A program made the position numbers and the translations under genes. A DNA stretch of 64,000 nucleotides from Yaniella halotolerans DSM 15476 (GTDB lineage Bacteria > Actinomycetota > Actinomycetes > Actinomycetales > Micrococcaceae). Of this stretch, positions 61,518-64,000 are shown piece by piece. Under the pieces are notes generated by a model that saw nothing but the letters and a program-made list of their open reading frames with translations, was not told where the DNA came from and did no database searches. The DNA lies in assembly GCF_000420805.1 (NCBI RefSeq), contig NZ_ATVQ01000001.1:1302001-1366000 (forward strand), given 5' to 3'. Position 1 is the stretch's first letter. Every line of letters starts with the position of its first letter.

Positions 61518-62270
61518 CTAGCGCGGCATTTCCATGTGGTGCAGTTCGGTTTGGGCGGTCTGGCCGCCCTCCCAAGAATTCGCCCCCGGATGGACATACG
61601 GGGTCGGGATGTCTGCCCGATTCTTCCGCTTGGTCGAGGTCGAAATACCCAGTCGGTCGTCTCGATCTTGAATCAAGTCTTCGCGAAGCTGCCCGTCTGC
61701 GGTGAAACCCATCATGAGCTGCGGGATTCCGTACGGGAAATCATCGCGATCATATTGCCACGTGTGGAAGGTTTTGCCGTGCGTCGTAACGAGATCTTCG
61801 AAGTAGGCATGCTCGGCGAGCTCTGGCACACCCGGGGCTATAAGGGAACCGGATTTCACTTCGTAGTGGTGGCTGTGCCAGAGATGCTTTTCCTCCTCGG
61901 GCAGTGCTTGAAAGCGATCTTCGCTAATGATGTATTCAATCCCGATGAGACGTGCATCCGGTTCATTGCTGTCGAAAATCACGCACTGATGTAGATCGTG
62001 GCGTAGGTGGATACAAAAATGTGTGGCCTCCACTTGGCGTCCCAGATCATCGGCGTAGAAATGAAAGCCATTGAGGTAAGTGCTCATGGCCTCGAGCGGA
62101 TACTTCGGCTGCAGCAGATTTGAACTGATGTCTAACAATCGGTGTTTAAGCGGGTGGCCCTGGCTCATTTTTGCGGTGGTAACTACCTTGCGCCCCGCTA
62201 TGATGCTGGCCGCAGTGGCTGCCCCGGCCGCGATGCCGATACTGATGCTCTTGAGGTAATTGTGTCCCAT
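61518..62270 (-). CDS. DUF1264 / oil-body-associated-protein family
   Basis: 250 residues. The core LNGFHFYADDLGRQVEATHFCIHLRHDLHQC, ARLIGIEYIISEDRFQALPEEEKHLWHSHHYEVKSG closely fits the OBAP/DUF1264 family found in plants, fungi and bacteria. The N-terminus (SISIGIAAGAATAASIIAG) is a hydrophobic stretch that could be a membrane anchor or signal, unusual for the family. Conserved His residues suggest metal binding. Function in bacteria is unknown. Confidence 0.8.
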   Translation of the reverse strand: MGHNYLKSISIGIAAGAATAASIIAGRKVVTTAKMSQGHPLKHRLLDISSNLLQPKYPLEAMSTYLNGFHFYADDLGRQVEATHFCIHLRHDLHQCVIFDSNEPDARLIGIEYIISEDRFQALPEEEKHLWHSHHYEVKSGSLIAPGVPELAEHAYFEDLVTTHGKTFHTWQYDRDDFPYGIPQLMMGFTADGQLREDLIQDRDDRLGISTSTKRKNRADIPTPYVHPGANSWEGGQTAQTELHHMEMPR

Positions 62271-62327
62271 GCAGTAACTCTAGGGACTGTAGACAGCGAA
62301 GGAAACAGCACTTGGGCAAGAAGAAAT

Positions 62328-62365
62328 TGCGCGGCGTCCCCCGGGTAGTGGTAGGACGCCGCGCA
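62328..62365. terminator. Hairpin downstream of metQ
   Basis: Arms TGCGCGGCGTCC (62328-62339) and GGACGCCGCGCA (62354-62365), perfect 12 pairs with a 14-base loop, 23 bases past the leftward metQ stop. Confidence 0.8.
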
Positions 62366-62388
62366 GTTCAGGCTAGAGCTGACCGAGA

Positions 62389-63261
62389 CTATTCTTCGTC
62401 GGTGTCTCCGGCCGGAATGATTTCACCTTCGGGCCAGTTTTCTTTGATGTAGTCGGCTACCTCTTCGGAGTGCAGTAGTTCATCGAGTTTTTGGATTGCT
62501 TCGTTGTCGTCGTTGGAAGAGTTCCAGGCCAGGATGTTGGCGTAGGGAGAGTCTTCGGCTTCTTCTACAACAATCGCGTCGCTGACGTCGAGTCCGGCTT
62601 CCAAGAAATAGTTGCCGTTGATGATCGCGGCATCGATCGCTGAGTCGTCAACCACCTGTGCCAGGATCTCCGGTGGGTTCTCTTCGAACTCCAGGTTCAT
62701 GGGGTTTTGTTCCTCGGTGAGGGTCAGGGCAGCTGATTCGCCGTCGATATCTTCGAGGAGACCGGCTTCTTCAAGCAGCATCAGGGCACGGGGCTGGTTA
62801 CCCGCATCCGAGGTGATACCGATGGTGGCGCCTTCGCTGATGCTTTCAGCGTCGTCATGCTGGCTGGAGAACATGGCATACGGTTCGATGTGGACACCGT
62901 CGCCGTGCGAGATCTCATAGCCGTGGTCTTCGATCTGCTGTTCTAGAAACGGCACGTGTTGGAAGTAGTTGGCATCGAGATTGCCTTCGTCCATCTGACG
63001 GTTTGGCAGCTGGAAGTCGTCGAATTCCACGACCTCGATCTCCAGGTTCGCTTCCTCGCCGAGCTCTTCTGAAACAAATTCTAGGATCTGACCATGCGGG
63101 ACAGGTGTTGCGCCAACGGTCAGGGTGGTGGTGCCGTCGTCACCGGCGGTGGGGCCTTCGGCAGTATCATCGGATCCGCCGCAAGCGGCAAGGACGAGTG
63201 CGGAGGCCGCAGCCAGGCCGGTGAAGGCCAGGCGCCGCGACGTGCGTGATGCGTTGTTCAT
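62389..63261 (-). CDS. metQ: Methionine ABC transporter substrate-binding lipoprotein
   Basis: 290 residues. Lipoprotein signal ending LVLAACGGS; NLPA/MetQ features are VGATPVPHGQILEFVSEEL, NRQMDEGNLDANYFQHVPFLEQ and PYAMFSSQHDDAESISEGATIGI. It captures D/L-methionine outside the membrane. It follows metI by 53 bases; metN presumably lies beyond the window. Confidence 0.93.
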   Translation of the reverse strand: MNNASRTSRRLAFTGLAAASALVLAACGGSDDTAEGPTAGDDGTTTLTVGATPVPHGQILEFVSEELGEEANLEIEVVEFDDFQLPNRQMDEGNLDANYFQHVPFLEQQIEDHGYEISHGDGVHIEPYAMFSSQHDDAESISEGATIGITSDAGNQPRALMLLEEAGLLEDIDGESAALTLTEEQNPMNLEFEENPPEILAQVVDDSAIDAAIINGNYFLEAGLDVSDAIVVEEAEDSPYANILAWNSSNDDNEAIQKLDELLHSEEVADYIKENWPEGEIIPAGDTDEE

Positions 63262-63314
63262 GTTGTGCTCCTGAGGTATGTGGAATGTGCGCTGGGAAAT
63301 CTTGCCGGGGCAGG

Positions 63315-63995
63315 TTAGCGGTGGTCGACAGCCGCCACAATTTTATCGCCGATCCACTGGATGAGTTGGACACCAATAACGATGACGACGATGGTGACGA
63401 TCATGATCTGTGAGTCAAAGCGCTGATACCCGTAGTTATACGCCAGTCGTCCCAGACCGCCACCGCCAATAAGTCCCGCCATGGCTGAATACCCTATGAG
63501 TACCACAATGGTGTTGGTCGTTGCAGCAATGAGGCCTGGAAGTGCCTCCGGGAGGAAAACTTTCGTCACAATCTGACCGTTGGATAGGCCCATAACTTGT
63601 GCTGCGTCCACCGTTCCGGTTGGGACTTCGCGCAGTGAGGTCTCGACCAATCGAGCAAAAAACGGTGCCGTTGCGATGGTGAGCGAGACGGTTGCGGCGA
63701 TCGGTCCGATCGAGGTGTTCACCAGCCACTGGGTGAACGGAATGAGGGCGACCATCAGGATCGCATAGGGGATCGAACGCGTGATATTCACGACGATCGA
63801 GGAGAGGAGACCGTAGAGCACTCGCATCGGGGTGAGACCGCCGGGGCGGGTCAGGTGCAAAATAATGCCGATCGCCCCGCCGATGAGCACCGTAGCGATC
63901 CCCGAGATTCCGACCATCACCACGGTTTCCCAAATGGCTTCGGGAAGCGCTGTTTCCAGGGCGCGGTTATTGAGCAGTTGCTCGAACCAATTCAT
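63315..63995 (-). CDS. metI: Methionine ABC transporter permease
   Basis: 226 residues, five membrane helices. ETVVMVGISGIATVLIGGAIG, TRSIPYAILMVALIPF and the EAA loop EVPTGTVDAAQVMGLSNGQIVTKVFLPEALPG identify the MetI permease; its Gly is six residues after Ala-Ala as in the consensus. Its ATG is at 63993-63995, five bases from the window end, so the upstream ATPase gene is not visible. Confidence 0.93.
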   Translation of the reverse strand: MNWFEQLLNNRALETALPEAIWETVVMVGISGIATVLIGGAIGIILHLTRPGGLTPMRVLYGLLSSIVVNITRSIPYAILMVALIPFTQWLVNTSIGPIAATVSLTIATAPFFARLVETSLREVPTGTVDAAQVMGLSNGQIVTKVFLPEALPGLIAATTNTIVVLIGYSAMAGLIGGGGLGRLAYNYGYQRFDSQIMIVTIVVIVIGVQLIQWIGDKIVAAVDHR

Positions 63996-64000
63996 GCTTG

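Noticed and set aside
1-64000. CRISPR arrays, rRNA genes, tRNA genes, prophage or complete insertion sequences
   Set aside because: No regular repeat-spacer pattern, no rRNA or tRNA signature, no transposase or phage structural frame was recognised on either strand.

Overview
The window reads as chromosomal DNA of a mid-GC actinobacterium, most likely a member of the Micrococcaceae. The basis is the actinobacterial gene content: PaaABCDE phenylacetate genes with a TetR regulator, ykoFEDC behind a TPP riboswitch, nitrobindin, DUF6458, class II Fba next to TrmH/PyrE, and xth/nadE. No rRNA, tRNA, CRISPR array, complete insertion sequence or prophage was found. All assignments come from reading motifs by eye; no database search was run.

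Layout. 1-4.3 kb: the end of a Cu/Zn superoxide dismutase, an epimerase fused to an unknown helical domain, and an MFS transporter paired with a CitE-like lyase. 4.6-17.8 kb: an accessory catabolic cluster that looks AT-richer than its surroundings. It has an EutH-type permease, a four-gene leftward operon (ferredoxin-NADP reductase, flavodoxin, GntR regulator, soluble Cache-domain protein), and a rightward series (cytochrome P450, glutamine-synthetase-family ligase, a solute-binding-protein fold without signal peptide, class I amidotransferase hydrolase, Sad-like aldehyde dehydrogenase). Two close paralogues of a second gamma-glutamyl hydrolase sit at its ends. 18.1-22.3 kb: catB, a LysR regulator, a DASS transporter and catC, followed by a 5'-truncated dipeptidase. 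23.3-32.9 kb: the phenylacetate cluster (TetR, paaK, paaI, divergent paaABCDE, paaG-like, thiolase, paaH). 33-41 kb: matB, an amidase, an OxlT-like MFS gene broken by an in-frame TGA with its small-subunit gene, acetoacetate-CoA ligase and a quinone oxidoreductase. 41.7-47.5 kb: a repeat-bearing lipoprotein, a YwaF-like membrane protein, and a TPP riboswitch with ykoFEDC. 47.5-64 kb: mostly housekeeping genes (PAP2 phosphatase, SDR, LldD-like, AKR, NadE, Xth, PyrE, TrmH, Fba, nitrobindin, DUF1264) and the end of a methionine ABC transporter.

How the genes work together. The 4.6-17.8 kb cluster can be read as a B12-independent, microcompartment-free route for an amine or amino-alcohol. EutH imports it, the glutamine-synthetase relative attaches glutamate, the P450 with its flavodoxin and reductase (and the aldehyde dehydrogenase) oxidise the blocked amine, and the amidotransferase-type hydrolases release glutamate. 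No eutBC or shell-protein gene is visible. The substrate is an inference; ethanolamine or a related amine is favoured by EutH. The paa and cat segments converge on the beta-ketoadipate/acetyl-CoA endpoint, but catA and paaZ are not in this window.

The main oddities are the P450/gamma-glutamylation cluster, several decaying genes (MFS with TGA, dipeptidase without its N-terminus, frameshifted small membrane protein, HNH remnant), an intergenic repeat that carries terminators, and a probable lipoprotein without a standard start codon.
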